DNA of 64,000 nt from JBPESP01 sp051710585. GTDB lineage: Bacteria > Pseudomonadota > Gammaproteobacteria > Enterobacterales > Enterobacteriaceae. The notes beneath the pieces are model-generated. The model searched no databases. It was given only the letters and a program-made list of their open reading frames with translations, and was not told the origin of the DNA. This document shows positions 12,710 to 22,124 of the stretch, one piece after another (the stretch's first letter is position 1; each line of letters starts with the position of its first letter). The DNA lies in assembly GCA_051710585.1 (NCBI GenBank), contig JBPESP010000001.1, positions 248,001 to 312,000 on the forward strand. The letters are read 5' to 3'. The translations under genes were made by a program, and so were the position numbers.

Positions 12710-13204
12710 TTAAAATTTAAACGTTTGCCGCTTTACCTTTTTCTTTATCCGGCGGCAGTGAAAAAAATCACTAAGCTGGGCGGTGCATAGCTGCGTCAAG
12801 ACGCCATTGGTAATATCAATCTGATGGTTCATACCCGGATGACCGAGTATATCTATGAGCGATCCGGCTGCACCGGTTTTTTTGTTCCGTGCTCCGAAGA
12901 CCAAACGGTCTATACGGGCATGGATCATTGCGCCGGCGCACATTATACAAGGTTCTAGGGTCACGTATAAGGTTGCCTTCAGCAACCGGTAATTACCCGT
13001 TTTCCCCCCCCCTTCTCGCAGGGCCATAATTTCGGCATGTGCGGTGGGATCACGATGGCCAATAGAACGGTTCCAGCCTTCACCGATAATTATGTCATTT
13101 AGCATCAGGACAGCACCAACTGGCATCTCGCCTTCAGTTTCAGCGCGCCTAGCTAACATTAGGGCGTGACGCATCCAGCTTTCATCGTAGTAGCGTTTAT
13201 TCAT
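12710..13204 (-). CDS. tadA: tRNA-specific adenosine deaminase TadA
   Basis: TadA deaminates A34 of tRNA-Arg(ACG) to inosine, letting one tRNA read CGU, CGC and CGA. It is 164 residues, close to the E. coli protein. The zinc and proton-shuttle motif HAE is at 56-58 and the PCxxC zinc motif at 85-89 (PCIMC). The start at 13204 has only a weak purine-rich leader. The gene contains an uninterrupted run of nine G (C on the plus strand, about 13013-13021) encoding Gly-Gly-Gly at residues 65-67, where E. coli has GGL; in this frame it is intact. It is an isolated live gene between dead mltF and dead pgpC. Confidence 0.96.
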   Translation of the reverse strand: MNKRYYDESWMRHALMLARRAETEGEMPVGAVLMLNDIIIGEGWNRSIGHRDPTAHAEIMALREGGGKTGNYRLLKATLYVTLEPCIMCAGAMIHARIDRLVFGARNKKTGAAGSLIDILGHPGMNHQIDITNGVLTQLCTAQLSDFFHCRRIKKKVKRQTFKF

Positions 13205-13284
13205 GACTTCGCTCTCTGCTTATAATAATGCTGTTAAGCATGCCTGTAACCAGAAAGAAGGTAAATAAATCTAGTTACTTAAAT

Positions 13285-13805
13285 TTGCTATCATGTGTTA
13301 CTCGGCAATGGTTTTAGTAAAGTACAGCAGTGGACTATCGTGAATACTATCGTTATAGGTACTGTATAATATTTCAACCAAGATTCTCAATTCGCGCTCT
13401 AAGTGCAGCAGTTTTACATAGCAGAGACACCACAGCGTCAACCATACAGACGCTATATTCAGAGAGTTCTGTATACGCATTTGTGATGAAACCACCTTGT
13501 GGTAAACCTTCTCTATTAGAGACTTAAGCGTATAGTAATAAGTCATAAACTTCACTTTTAAGGCTCATAAGGGCGCCTCGTTATGCCTAAAAGGTAATTA
13601 TAAATATAAATTAGATATTTATAATTCAGCTGACGCTTTAGTCCCTAACTATTAGTCTAAGCGCCTCTACCTTTGCAGAGTAGAGGTTACCAATGTGCGA
13701 TTGAGTGGAAGATGTAAAAGAAGATAGTAAAAAAGTAGTTAAACAGATCCTGTTGATATAGTGTTCTTTTTAGATCAAAAAAATACTACACCATCCTCCA
13801 CTATG
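13285..13805 (-). pseudogene. pgpC: pgpC (yfhB) pseudogene
   Basis: PgpC is a HAD-family phosphatidylglycerophosphate phosphatase encoded beside tadA in E. coli. The C-terminal half is still open for 85 codons (13298-13555): LTLWCLCYVKLLHLERELR then YNDSIHDSPLLYF match E. coli LTMRCLGHEKVAQLERKIG and YSDSNQDNPLLYF. The N-terminal HAD motif survives as VFFDLKRTLYQQDLF near 13780, where E. coli has VFFDLDGTLHQQDMF. The second catalytic Asp and Gly of DxDGT are lost, frameshifts intervene and the middle is deleted. Confidence 0.85.
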
Positions 13806-14284
13806 GTGAGTTAGTTAAAAGCTACTCTCTTCTGGATCTCTAACTTCAATAAGTCATCTAAAGATATCTTACCACTACAGCAGTCGTCTACTTTAGTAGA
13901 TAGACTGTGACTTTTCCGGTGATAATGGTTAGAATAAACAGCAATGTAATACCTAAAACTAATGCTTTTCTCAAAATATCAAAATACCTACAGATAAGGC
14001 GGCTTTTAGTACTTTTTTTTAGTAAGTATTGTGAGTTTTAACAGTATGATTAATGACACTCTCACCTAATATACCTATCTCACATAGGTAAGAACGAGAG
14101 CGGTTAATTTACGCTGTGGACTTATATAAGTACCGCACGTAGTGGTAGTACTTCCTGAGAGCCTAAAGTAATAAGGCTAAGATGAGCGGGATAAATATAT
14201 GACTTAACTAACATATAACGCTGCTAATATAGATAATCATATTGTATTTTAATGCGCTCAGGTGTTTATGTTGAGCTATCCGAA

Positions 14285-14708
14285 AATTCGTAACAAACAA
14301 TGCACTAGCATCTTAAGTATGAGGTGCGCATAGCATCAATGATCTTTATCAAAGCGCCAAAGTCACTCAGAAGTGTGAGCAAGACTCTTTTATTTTTTAT
14401 GTATTCGGGCTCTCTTCTCGTTAACATTAGTGCCCACCTATCTGTTTGATAGGTGGGCACTAATGTTAAAATAGCTTCTCCACCCATACCTCCGCCAAGC
14501 GCTTCAGAAGCGCTTTTACCGTTAACAAGATCAGTGTCAGAATGGCGTCGCTTGTTTAACTTTATAGTTAGCTCTTGCGCTATAAGGGTTACTGCTGATG
14601 CTTGCTCTCCCTTAATCTTATAAGCTTCATATACAACATAGAAAACGAGATCGCGTGGTTTCTTGGTATAGTGGTTCAGATATTTACTATCAAATTTTGA
14701 TAAACCTT
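14285..14708 (-). pseudogene. Unidentified coding-like remnant
   Basis: The minus strand is open from just after a stop near 14708 to about 14305, more than 130 codons. The first ATG is only at 14487, so the frame has probably lost its start. The translation is polar and coding-like: YLNHYTKKPRDLVFYVVYEA, then EQASAVTLIAQELTIKLNKR, then SASEALGGGMGGEAILTLV. I do not recognise the family. The perfect 22-bp palindrome at 14421-14469 is embedded in the frame and encodes part of LTLVPTYQTDRWALMLT, so it may be a secondary change in the gene. Confidence 0.4.
14421..14469. repeat. Perfect 22-bp inverted repeat, 5-nt loop
   Basis: Arms at 14421-14442 and 14448-14469 (core GTGCCCACCTATC / GATAGGTGGGCAC) are exactly complementary around TGTTT. 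This is the longest perfect hairpin noticed in the window. No T-run follows on either strand. It lies inside the open but unidentified minus-strand frame. Confidence 0.92.
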
Positions 14709-16150
14709 ATCCAGTCTAATTTATGGTACCGGTTAAAATTATATTCAGAATTAGTTTTTTTGTGTAGTTCAGGATTTTATCTGTATTAAGGTATTAAGCT
14801 GATTAATACTTAAGTTCCCTACTATCTTTAGTATAGGGATGTTTGCTATTTATGCAATGAGTAAGTCGAGATTAAAAGAAATAGCGATGGGTGTCATAAA
14901 CTAAATAGCCGAGCATAACACTCTACGTCTAACATATACAACAAGCTTTAAGATGTTGCTATTTTTACTACTTTATCGATTGAGGTAAGTCGTCGGCCGA
15001 AGGTGTTAAAAAATTATCTTCTCTCATGTCTGTATTATTTTTTTGTGCTTTCAATTAGCTTAAACAGTGCACTGCACCTGAGCCTCCGGTGATAAAGCTG
15101 ACTATCCCCGGAAGCACCATGAAGATGGAAATTTCCTATGTATCTAGCAAGGCTAGTCTACCGCTGGTTTCATCCCTTAGTATAGATGAGCTACTTAATA
15201 ATAGGTAATTATATCATGGTTCAGATACGATGGTGTGACTGCTGCTTACTGCGTAAGCAGTTTAATTAAAATATTTTAATTCTACGCTATTTGTCGTACA
15301 ATGATAATAAATTGGTTAATTTATTATGTCATGCTGAAAAGCATGTAATCTTAGTTAAATTTTTTATATATGAAAGTCAAAAAAAATCAGTCAAGAGTAA
15401 TGAACTTCGCCTAGAAGTTTTTTTAGAAAAAATATTTTCCGCGCTGAAGTCAATATTAAGCAAAATCCTGTTTAATCGTCAGGATATAAGCAGACCCCGA
15501 CGATATCAGTAGATAACTAAATCATCAATGAGGATTTTATCAAAGTTATCGGAGGAAAAAAATCCTGGCAGGAAAAGTGATGGTTCTGCGCGGAATGCAC
15601 TGTATCTTAACAGTGAAGATAAACTGCATTATAGAAATAGAAATAATACAACGGTTAAAGTAGTTAATTATCGCTATGATTAGCACATTGGGACTGGTGG
15701 TGCGGAATTTCTCTTATAACTTAATGAAAATTCGCATAGATTAATTGTCATTACCGGAAAATGATATCCAGTATTACTGGGCACGCTGTAATCACTCAGT
15801 CTAGATGATTTGTTACTCGGCATTTTATTAAACGCTCAGTGGCGAAAAATTAAGCTGCAGTGTAGGAAACATTATGGATGGATACACGGGTTATGAAAGT
15901 TGTTAACTTTGCTCCGAATAAACTGTAATAATATATTAATTTAACGCTTTACAGTATATTAGCCCAATGTAAGGGGTGTTTCCTTAAATATTGCGCAATA
16001 GGTGTTAAATAACCTATTGTTTTATAGAACTTGCATAACAAGATCTAGTATATGTCTCCGTGACCATATTTGTTATAGTGAGAAGCTGGTTTGAAAGCTT
16101 ATCAATTCATGTGCACGCAGTATGGTTTTATGCATATTAAAGTGCTTTAA

Positions 16151-16196
16151 AATTTTGTTCTCCTGACCGCTTGAGAGCGTTCAGGAGAACAAAATT
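16151..16196. repeat. 16-bp perfect inverted repeat with inner stem
   Basis: Outer arms 16151-16166 and 16181-16196 (core GTTCTCCTGA / TCAGGAGAAC) are perfect. After one mismatch the inner CGCT/AGCG adds four pairs around TGAG, giving about 20 pairs in all. There is no neighbouring gene and no T-run. Confidence 0.85.
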
Positions 16197-17513
16197 AATG
16201 ATGGTGCAAACTATACTATATAAGCCACTATTTAACAATAAAATTGAATAATGGAGACGCTCTAAGCAGCATCCCTCTCTTGGAGCAAGGTCACTGCCTG
16301 TCCATGGTTATTACCTTATTATAGTAGGCTGGGATCGTTAGGATAATCTGCCATATTGCGCTTTTTACCATCCGTGAGTCGATCACGTCTAGCAAATATT
16401 ATGCACTTAGTAGCAATCAATAATAGTCATTTCACTGTAATTAACTAGCAGTATGAAGTGTTTCTCTATATCATTTCTGCTAACAATAATATATAGATGT
16501 TAACCGGTGTTGGTATGGTCGTTTGGCAATGTGTAGCCATCGGCAGGCGTGGAGATGATTATTGCGTAACACAATATTTTATCCAGTACAGCAGGGCATG
16601 GTCTCTTTAGCAAAGAGATGGAGAAACACTCTCTTGCATCATTGAAATGTTTTTTTGTCTTTAAAGTGTTAATATTACTAACTTTGATTAAAGTGAAGCT
16701 ACCTTACTAAGCTTTCTTTTATTATAGATATTGGTTAATGAAGAGCTTCTTAGATGTGCTTCAAGCATATCTGTTAGAAAATAGAAATAGATAACCCCTT
16801 TCTGCATCTACTAAGATATTTTGACGTCCTGCTGCGGATCATTTTTATTAATTTGCGTTAGAATATTTAGATCTTGCTGTTAGACGGGCGGTTAAGGGGG
16901 TGTTAAATATTTCCAGTAAAGCGTTTATATTTCTCTTGCTTATTTAAAGATTAAGCAAAATTATAACTTTTTATATACAGCTAGAGAAAATTGTTAACAT
17001 AACTTATGTTACACTAAAAAAAATTACATTTTTCTCGCTATAGAACTTCTGTAATCAATTACAACTGTAGATTATTAGTTTTAAACTGTCTAATGATAAC
17101 TCTTAAAAAGAAAGAGTTATATATCGATAATCAATCTTTTTTAGTTACTAAAGCGATAAAATTCTATTTCCATTGCTGTTTTACAATTGAACTCTCTCGA
17201 AGAGAGTAGAGTTTTGCTTATCTTAATAACAACAGATTTTAACAATGTTATTTTGGCTTAGCGAAAAAAAATCGCCATGATTGCATTTAATAGGTTTATA
17301 TGCTGTATAGTAGATATTTTCTTTTATTTTAACCTAAAGTAAACGATTAAGCTTATATACACCTGCCTATATAGGTATAGAGTGTTATTAGATAGGCATT
17401 GATCATTGTACGGAATACATCGGGTGGAAAAAAGAGATTCTCTAGTGGGAAAAGTTTATATTGCTGTACGACACTAATCGTCTGTAGTTTGAATACTTCA
17501 GAGTGTACGAGTA

Positions 17514-17894
17514 TCATCGTTCAAAAATGACCGTCGCACAAGTATAGTTCCGTTCATCGGCTAAAGTAACATGAATAGCGCTAACACTTAATCTATTAGC
17601 CAATACCGCTGCTTGATTAAACAACCGCATTAAAGGTTTACCTAATGCATCATTGCAGACTTCGAATTGAGCAAAGGCCATTCCATTTCGGATACCGGTA
17701 CCTAACGCCTTAGATGCCGCCTCTTTTACCGCAAAGCGTCTGGCGAGAAACCGTACTGGCTGATTATGCTGTTGATACTGTTCCCACTCATCTGGAGTAA
17801 GGATCCGATGCGCCAACCGATCACCGCTGCGGGAGACAATTGCCTCAACGCGTCCTATATCGATAATATCAGTACCGATACCGATAATTGCCAT
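17514..17894 (-). CDS. acpS: Holo-[acyl-carrier-protein] synthase AcpS
   Basis: AcpS moves 4'-phosphopantetheine from CoA to apo-ACP, switching on fatty acid synthesis. At 126 residues it equals the E. coli enzyme. The magnesium and CoA-binding residues D9 (in GIGTDI) and E58 (in RFAVKEAASKA) are present. Its ATG shares one base with the stop of upstream pdxJ (TGATG, at 17892-17896), so the two are translationally coupled as in E. coli. It is the last live gene of the pdxJ-acpS pair; downstream DNA is decayed. Confidence 0.97.
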   Translation of the reverse strand: MAIIGIGTDIIDIGRVEAIVSRSGDRLAHRILTPDEWEQYQQHNQPVRFLARRFAVKEAASKALGTGIRNGMAFAQFEVCNDALGKPLMRLFNQAAVLANRLSVSAIHVTLADERNYTCATVIFER

Positions 17895-18625
17895 CAGTTG
17901 CGTGCTTCACGCATTAGACGTTTCATATCCCTCACTGCATTTGCTAGGCCACTGATGACAGCCCGGCTGATAAGCGCATGACCAATGTTCAGCTCTTGTA
18001 TTTGTGTTAACGCGGCAACTGGTTTAACCTTGTGATAATCAATCCCATGGCCAGCATTGACTTTTAAACCTAATCTGACAGCAAATTCCACGCTTTGACG
18101 GATACGAGCAAACTCTATCGCACGGGAGACATCATCTATTGCATTTGCATAGGCACCGGTATGGATTTCAATATATGGTGCTCCTATATCCGCTACCGCC
18201 GAAATTTGCTGTTCGTCAGCGTCTATAAAAAGTGATACCTGGATACCGGCGGAGCTTAAACGGGTTACTGCTTGATGTAGTTTCTTCGATTCTCTGGTGA
18301 CATCCAGCCCCCCCTCGGTAGTTATTTCCTGGCGCTTTTCCGGCACTATACAACAAGAATGTGGCGCTACATCGCAGGCGATAGCGATCATCTCTTCCGT
18401 TACCGCCATTTCTAGATTCATGCGAGTTTGAATCGTCTTGCGCAATAGTTTTATATCACGATCAGTGATATGGCGACGGTCCTCACGTAGATGTACAGTG
18501 ATGCCGTCAGCACCTGCCTGCTCGGCGATAAAAGCCGCTTGAACTGGATCCGGCCATATCGTACCACGCGCATTGCGCAATGTCGCAATGTGATCGATAT
18601 TTACACCAAGCAATAATTCAGACAT
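17894..18625 (-). CDS. pdxJ: Pyridoxine 5'-phosphate synthase PdxJ
   Basis: PdxJ condenses 3-amino-2-oxopropyl phosphate with deoxyxylulose 5-phosphate to make pyridoxine 5'-phosphate, the key step of the DXP-dependent vitamin B6 route. With the start at 18625 the protein is 243 residues, as in E. coli, and begins MSELLLGVNIDHIATLRNAR. That ATG has AGGGGA 5-6 nt upstream, whereas the longer frame to 18673 adds 16 residues absent from the family. Active-site residues N9, D11, H12, H45, R47 and E72 are all present. It is coupled to acpS, and recO upstream is dead. A run of seven C (about 18307-18313, plus strand) is a slippage risk but in frame. Confidence 0.97.
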   Translation of the reverse strand: MSELLLGVNIDHIATLRNARGTIWPDPVQAAFIAEQAGADGITVHLREDRRHITDRDIKLLRKTIQTRMNLEMAVTEEMIAIACDVAPHSCCIVPEKRQEITTEGGLDVTRESKKLHQAVTRLSSAGIQVSLFIDADEQQISAVADIGAPYIEIHTGAYANAIDDVSRAIEFARIRQSVEFAVRLGLKVNAGHGIDYHKVKPVAALTQIQELNIGHALISRAVISGLANAVRDMKRLMREARN

Positions 18626-18714
18626 CTTTTCCCCTAAGATTAGTAGGTATTGTATCATAGTGTAAACCAGCACTATAGTTTAAACCAGTTTATTGGTTAC
18701 CTTATTTATCATCC

Positions 18715-19345
18715 CCCTCTGTCTAAACCCTACTTGCGATTAGCAAGTGCCCCGTCCGCCAGCGTTAGCTTTTGCAAGATCGTCCCCTCTTGGGTATAAG
18801 TAGGGTTAAAGCACCATACAGCTAAACTACTGGGTGATGTGTAACGTGTCAATCTAAGAAAACTCTAGCTTTGCCAAGATCTGCAAATCTTTCCCGCTGA
18901 AGCTATAGAGATCTAAAGTACGCTAATGTTAAACTTTTTATAGTAATGGTATGTCATGATATCGTTAATTAGTTCATAACTGCAAGTACAGTAAATAAAA
19001 TAAACGCTGTAACTAAAATACGACAGCAATGCCAGCTTAAAACAATGTAAAACGCTTTTAGCAAAACTTTTGTGTAGATGACCGCCAAGCGTTATTCTCA
19101 GCGAGACAGATTCGGGGCTTGCCTGAGGTTTTAACGTGACTAGTTTAATGGAGGGTAGTATTGGCGTTAAAAAAGCTGTCAAACTCCCCTTGACTACAAA
19201 GGGGAGGCGTCTTTTTAACAAAAAAATGCGCACTTTCTTTTGATACTTGGTAAAAAAAATCCAGAATCAGAAGGTTTATTTTGCTGTTTAAGAACGCAAA
19301 TGTAGCATGAAGGCGCCTTGCCAGTAGTGTATTAGCATTATAAAC
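18715..19345 (-). pseudogene. recO: recO pseudogene
   Basis: RecO loads RecA in the RecFOR gap-repair path and sits between era and pdxJ in E. coli. The start reads YWQGAFMLHLRS (E. coli GWQRAFVLHSRP). The middle is an open frame of 106 codons (18913-19233) holding VKGSLTAFLTPIL and then, after a deletion of about 40 residues, CFKLALLSYFSYSVYFIYC and NDIMTYHYYKKF (E. coli RFELALLGHLGYGVNFTHC and DDTMTYRYREEKGF). A third piece at about 18800-18910 reads FSGKDLQILAKLEF. Stops, shifts and the deletion make it non-functional. A CTCCCCTT hairpin with a TTGACTAC-containing centre lies within it at 19184-19206. Confidence 0.9.
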
Positions 19346-19353
19346 CCTATAGA

Positions 19354-20253
19354 TCAATCAACGTAGCCTAGACTACGTAGGGTACATTCATCATCAGCCC
19401 AGCCTGATTTCACTTCCACCCATAGTTCCAGATGCACTCGTTTCTCAAAAATGTTTTCCATATCTTGCCGAGCCTCAATGCCAATGGTTTTTATTTTGCT
19501 ACCTTTATTACCGATAACCATCTTCTTCTGGCTATCGCGCTCTATTAAAATAAGCCCGTGTATCTCGTAATCTCCGCGATCATTTTTGGTAAAAAACTCA
19601 ATCTTTACTGTAGCGGAATAGGGGAGCTCATCGCCTAGAAAACGCATAAGTTTTTCGCGTATAATTTCTGAAGCTATAAAACGTTGGGAACGGTCGGTGA
19701 TATAATATTCCGGAAAATGGTGTATCGCTTCTGGTAGCGCTTTACGCACAATTCCGCCAAGAGTTTCAATGTTCATGCCGTTCTCAGCGCAGATTGGCAC
19801 GATATTATGGAACGACATCTTCTGACTGAGGAACTGTATATGAGGCAGTAGTTGTTTCTTATCAACTATGTTATCAATCTTATTGATTGCCAATACGACC
19901 GGGTAATTAACATTACGTAGTTTATTCACCACCATCTCATCATTAGGTGTCCAGTGTGTGCCTTCTACCATAAAAATTACCAACTCTACGTTGCTAATTG
20001 AACTAAAAGCTGCTCTATTCATCAACCTGTTAATTACTCGTTTTTCTTTAATATGCAGCCCAGGCGTGTCCACATAGATAGCCTGATAAGGTCCTTTGGT
20101 GTGAATCCCAATAATGCGATGGCGGGTTGTTTGCGGTTTACGCGAAGTAATAGAGACCTTCTGCCCCAACAACTTATTCAGCAGTGTGGATTTGCCAACG
20201 TTTGGCTGGCCCACTATTGCTATAAACCCACAATAGGTCTTTTGTTTGCTCAT
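19354..20253 (-). CDS. era: GTPase Era
   Basis: Era is an essential GTPase that binds 16S rRNA near its 3' end and helps mature the 30S subunit. It has 299 residues (301 in E. coli). The G domain carries G1 GQPNVGKS (15-22), G3 DTPG (62-65) and G4 NKID (124-127). The C-terminal KH domain contains the RNA-binding VIGNKGSKIK loop. The start overlaps the rnc stop by four bases (ATGA at 20250-20253), so translation is coupled to rnc, as in E. coli. The following gene, recO, is dead, so era ends the live part of the operon. Confidence 0.98.
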   Translation of the reverse strand: MSKQKTYCGFIAIVGQPNVGKSTLLNKLLGQKVSITSRKPQTTRHRIIGIHTKGPYQAIYVDTPGLHIKEKRVINRLMNRAAFSSISNVELVIFMVEGTHWTPNDEMVVNKLRNVNYPVVLAINKIDNIVDKKQLLPHIQFLSQKMSFHNIVPICAENGMNIETLGGIVRKALPEAIHHFPEYYITDRSQRFIASEIIREKLMRFLGDELPYSATVKIEFFTKNDRGDYEIHGLILIERDSQKKMVIGNKGSKIKTIGIEARQDMENIFEKRVHLELWVEVKSGWADDECTLRSLGYVD

Positions 20254-20930
20254 TTAAGTTCTAATAATGTAAGTGCCTTCTCCGCCGCATTTTGCTCGGC
20301 TTTACGCCGGCTTGAGGCATTACCAATTACTGGCTTTGTTAGCCCGCTGATTTTGCAATGTATAATAAACTCTTGATCGTGGGCCTCACCGCACACCTGT
20401 ATTACCTGGTAAGTTGGCAGTGGCAAATGGCGTCCTTGGAGATATTCCTGTAATCGGGTTTTAGGGTCTTTTTGTTTATCGCCGGGTCTGATTTCAGCCA
20501 GACGATAACGATACCAGTCAAGAATTAATTTTTCAATAGTTCGGATATTACTATCCAGGAATACCGCGCCAATTAACGCCTCTACCGTGTCGGCTAAAAT
20601 TGATTCGCGGCGAAAACCACCGTTTTTTAGCTCCCCTGGTCCAAGACGCAAACATTCACCCAGCTCAAACTCATACGCTATTTTCGCAAGTGTATTACAG
20701 CGGACCAGTGTCGCGCGCATCCGGCTCATATCACCTTCGTTAACGTGCGGAAAACGTTGATAAAGCGCGTTGGCGATAACATAGCTCAGTATAGAATCGC
20801 CTAAAAATTCCAATCGTTCATTATGTTCGCTACAGGCACTACGGTGCGTTAATGCTTGTAAAAAGAGATTATACTGTTGAAAAGTGTAGCCTAGTTTCTT
20901 CTGGAGCCTATTTATTAAGATAAGATTCAT
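20250..20930 (-). CDS. rnc: Ribonuclease III
   Basis: RNase III cuts double-stranded RNA in pre-rRNA and many mRNAs. Length is 226 residues, as in E. coli. The signature ERLEFLGDS is at 38-46, and the catalytic acids E41, D45, D114 and E117 are in place. The C-terminal dsRNA-binding domain (about 155-225) is complete. It lies 187 bp downstream of lepB and overlaps era by 4 bp. Retention is notable beside the loss of recO and crp: rRNA processing is kept, repair and regulation are not. Confidence 0.98.
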   Translation of the reverse strand: MNLILINRLQKKLGYTFQQYNLFLQALTHRSACSEHNERLEFLGDSILSYVIANALYQRFPHVNEGDMSRMRATLVRCNTLAKIAYEFELGECLRLGPGELKNGGFRRESILADTVEALIGAVFLDSNIRTIEKLILDWYRYRLAEIRPGDKQKDPKTRLQEYLQGRHLPLPTYQVIQVCGEAHDQEFIIHCKISGLTKPVIGNASSRRKAEQNAAEKALTLLELK

Positions 20931-21117
20931 GCGTTACCAATAACTCAACCATACGTAAAAACCGTAACAGATAAAACAACCTTGAGATTGCTACGCTTAT
21001 CCATAATTACTTCGTTTGCAGTGGCTCCCGTAAAGGGAGCTTGTCTTTGTATTACTGTATTACTTGGGAGGTATTCTATATCAATAAGAGAAATAATGCT
21101 TCGCTAAAAAAAAGGAA
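20931..21117. other. lepB-rnc intergenic region with short hairpin
   Basis: This 187 bp spacer holds a small hairpin (GCTCCC-GTAAA-GGGAGC, about 21025-21041) downstream of lepB. No strong T-run follows on the minus strand, so termination there is uncertain. It could instead be the remains of the rnc leader stem that RNase III cuts in E. coli (inference). Confidence 0.35.
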
Positions 21118-22095
21118 TTAATAAATGCCACCAATACGGCTTAAGAGAACGCCTGTTGGCCACTGCCCTTCCTTTTTCTCGAAGCTCATCCAGATAGCTG
21201 TCGCTTTACCCACCAGATTTCTTTCCGGTACAAAACCCCAAAAACGGCTATCTGCGCTATTATCCCGATTATCCCCCATCATGAAATATTCCCCTTGAGG
21301 TACTACCCATTCTGCCAACAAACTACCTTTCTGTTGGTAATAAATTCCTAGTTGATCTTGTTTACCCTCCACTATTAAAATGTTGTGCACTACGTCACCT
21401 AACGATTCTTTACGTTGCGTTAAGCGCATAGCACCGTTTACCTCCTGATCAAGCGGCACCTGCAGGAAGTCATTGCTATTTTTACCATTATCTAAAGTTT
21501 TCTTAAAATCACTTAGCACGAGTTCGCTGTAAGTAATTGGCACTGTTGTGGTGCAATTGTAACCGCTGGCAAAGCCAGCCTGCACCGTCAAGTTTTTATT
21601 GATGGGATCATAACTAATTCGATCACCCGGCAACCCCACGACACGTTTAATATAATATAGCTTAGGTTTAAGCGGGTATTTAAACACCACTATGTCGCCG
21701 CGTTTAGGATGGCCAGTTTTGATCAGGGTTGTCTGGGTAATTGGATCTTTAATGCCGTAGCAAAATTTTTTCACTAGAATGAAATCACCAATCAGAAGAG
21801 TCGGCATCATTGATCCTGAGGGAATTTGAAACGGCTCAAAAATAAATGAACGCACGAAAAATACCAGTAATAAAACTGGAAAAATAGATGCGCAGGTTGC
21901 AATCCAGTCCGGTCTATGTCTGACCTTTACCACGATATTATTACTGAGCATTTCCTTTACGGTGTCTGGTGTTTGTTTGTCGGACCGTTGCTCAAAACGG
22001 TGGCAGGTAATCGCTATTTTAAAACGTTCCCAACACCAGAGGATACCGGTGATAAGCGTCATGATTGCTAGTATCAAAGAAAACATGTTAGCCAT
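21118..22095 (-). CDS. lepB: Signal peptidase I (LepB)
   Basis: LepB removes signal peptides from exported proteins at the periplasmic face. I place the start at the ATG at 22095: the protein then begins MANMF like the E. coli protein and GAGGAGAG lies just upstream, while the frame open to 22110 would start at a TTG inside that site. The product is 325 residues (324 in E. coli). There are two N-terminal membrane segments (about 4-22 and 66-84). The catalytic serine is S95 in IPSGSMMP, the general-base lysine K150 in YIKRVVGLPGD, and the conserved GDNRDNSADSR box is near the end. The normal operon partner lepA is dead upstream, so a promoter must now lie in or behind its ruins. Confidence 0.97.
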   Translation of the reverse strand: MANMFSLILAIMTLITGILWCWERFKIAITCHRFEQRSDKQTPDTVKEMLSNNIVVKVRHRPDWIATCASIFPVLLLVFFVRSFIFEPFQIPSGSMMPTLLIGDFILVKKFCYGIKDPITQTTLIKTGHPKRGDIVVFKYPLKPKLYYIKRVVGLPGDRISYDPINKNLTVQAGFASGYNCTTTVPITYSELVLSDFKKTLDNGKNSNDFLQVPLDQEVNGAMRLTQRKESLGDVVHNILIVEGKQDQLGIYYQQKGSLLAEWVVPQGEYFMMGDNRDNSADSRFWGFVPERNLVGKATAIWMSFEKKEGQWPTGVLLSRIGGIY

Positions 22096-22124
22096 GCAAT
22101 CTCTCCTCAATTCTATTTTTGCAG

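Larger units (their letters stand above)
13806..17513. other. 3.7 kb decayed region between pgpC and acpS
   Basis: E. coli carries yfhH and yfhL here, but I could not identify either. Stops occur in all frames over most of the stretch. Two coding-like patches have no recognised family: 14285-14708 (-), listed separately, and about 15047-15208 (+), which reads without stops and contains VIKLTIPGSTMKMEISYV. A 73-codon open frame at 15291-15512 (+) is also unassigned. Two long hairpins (14421-14469 and 16151-16196) and a short one (16602-16618) lie here. Confidence 0.55.
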
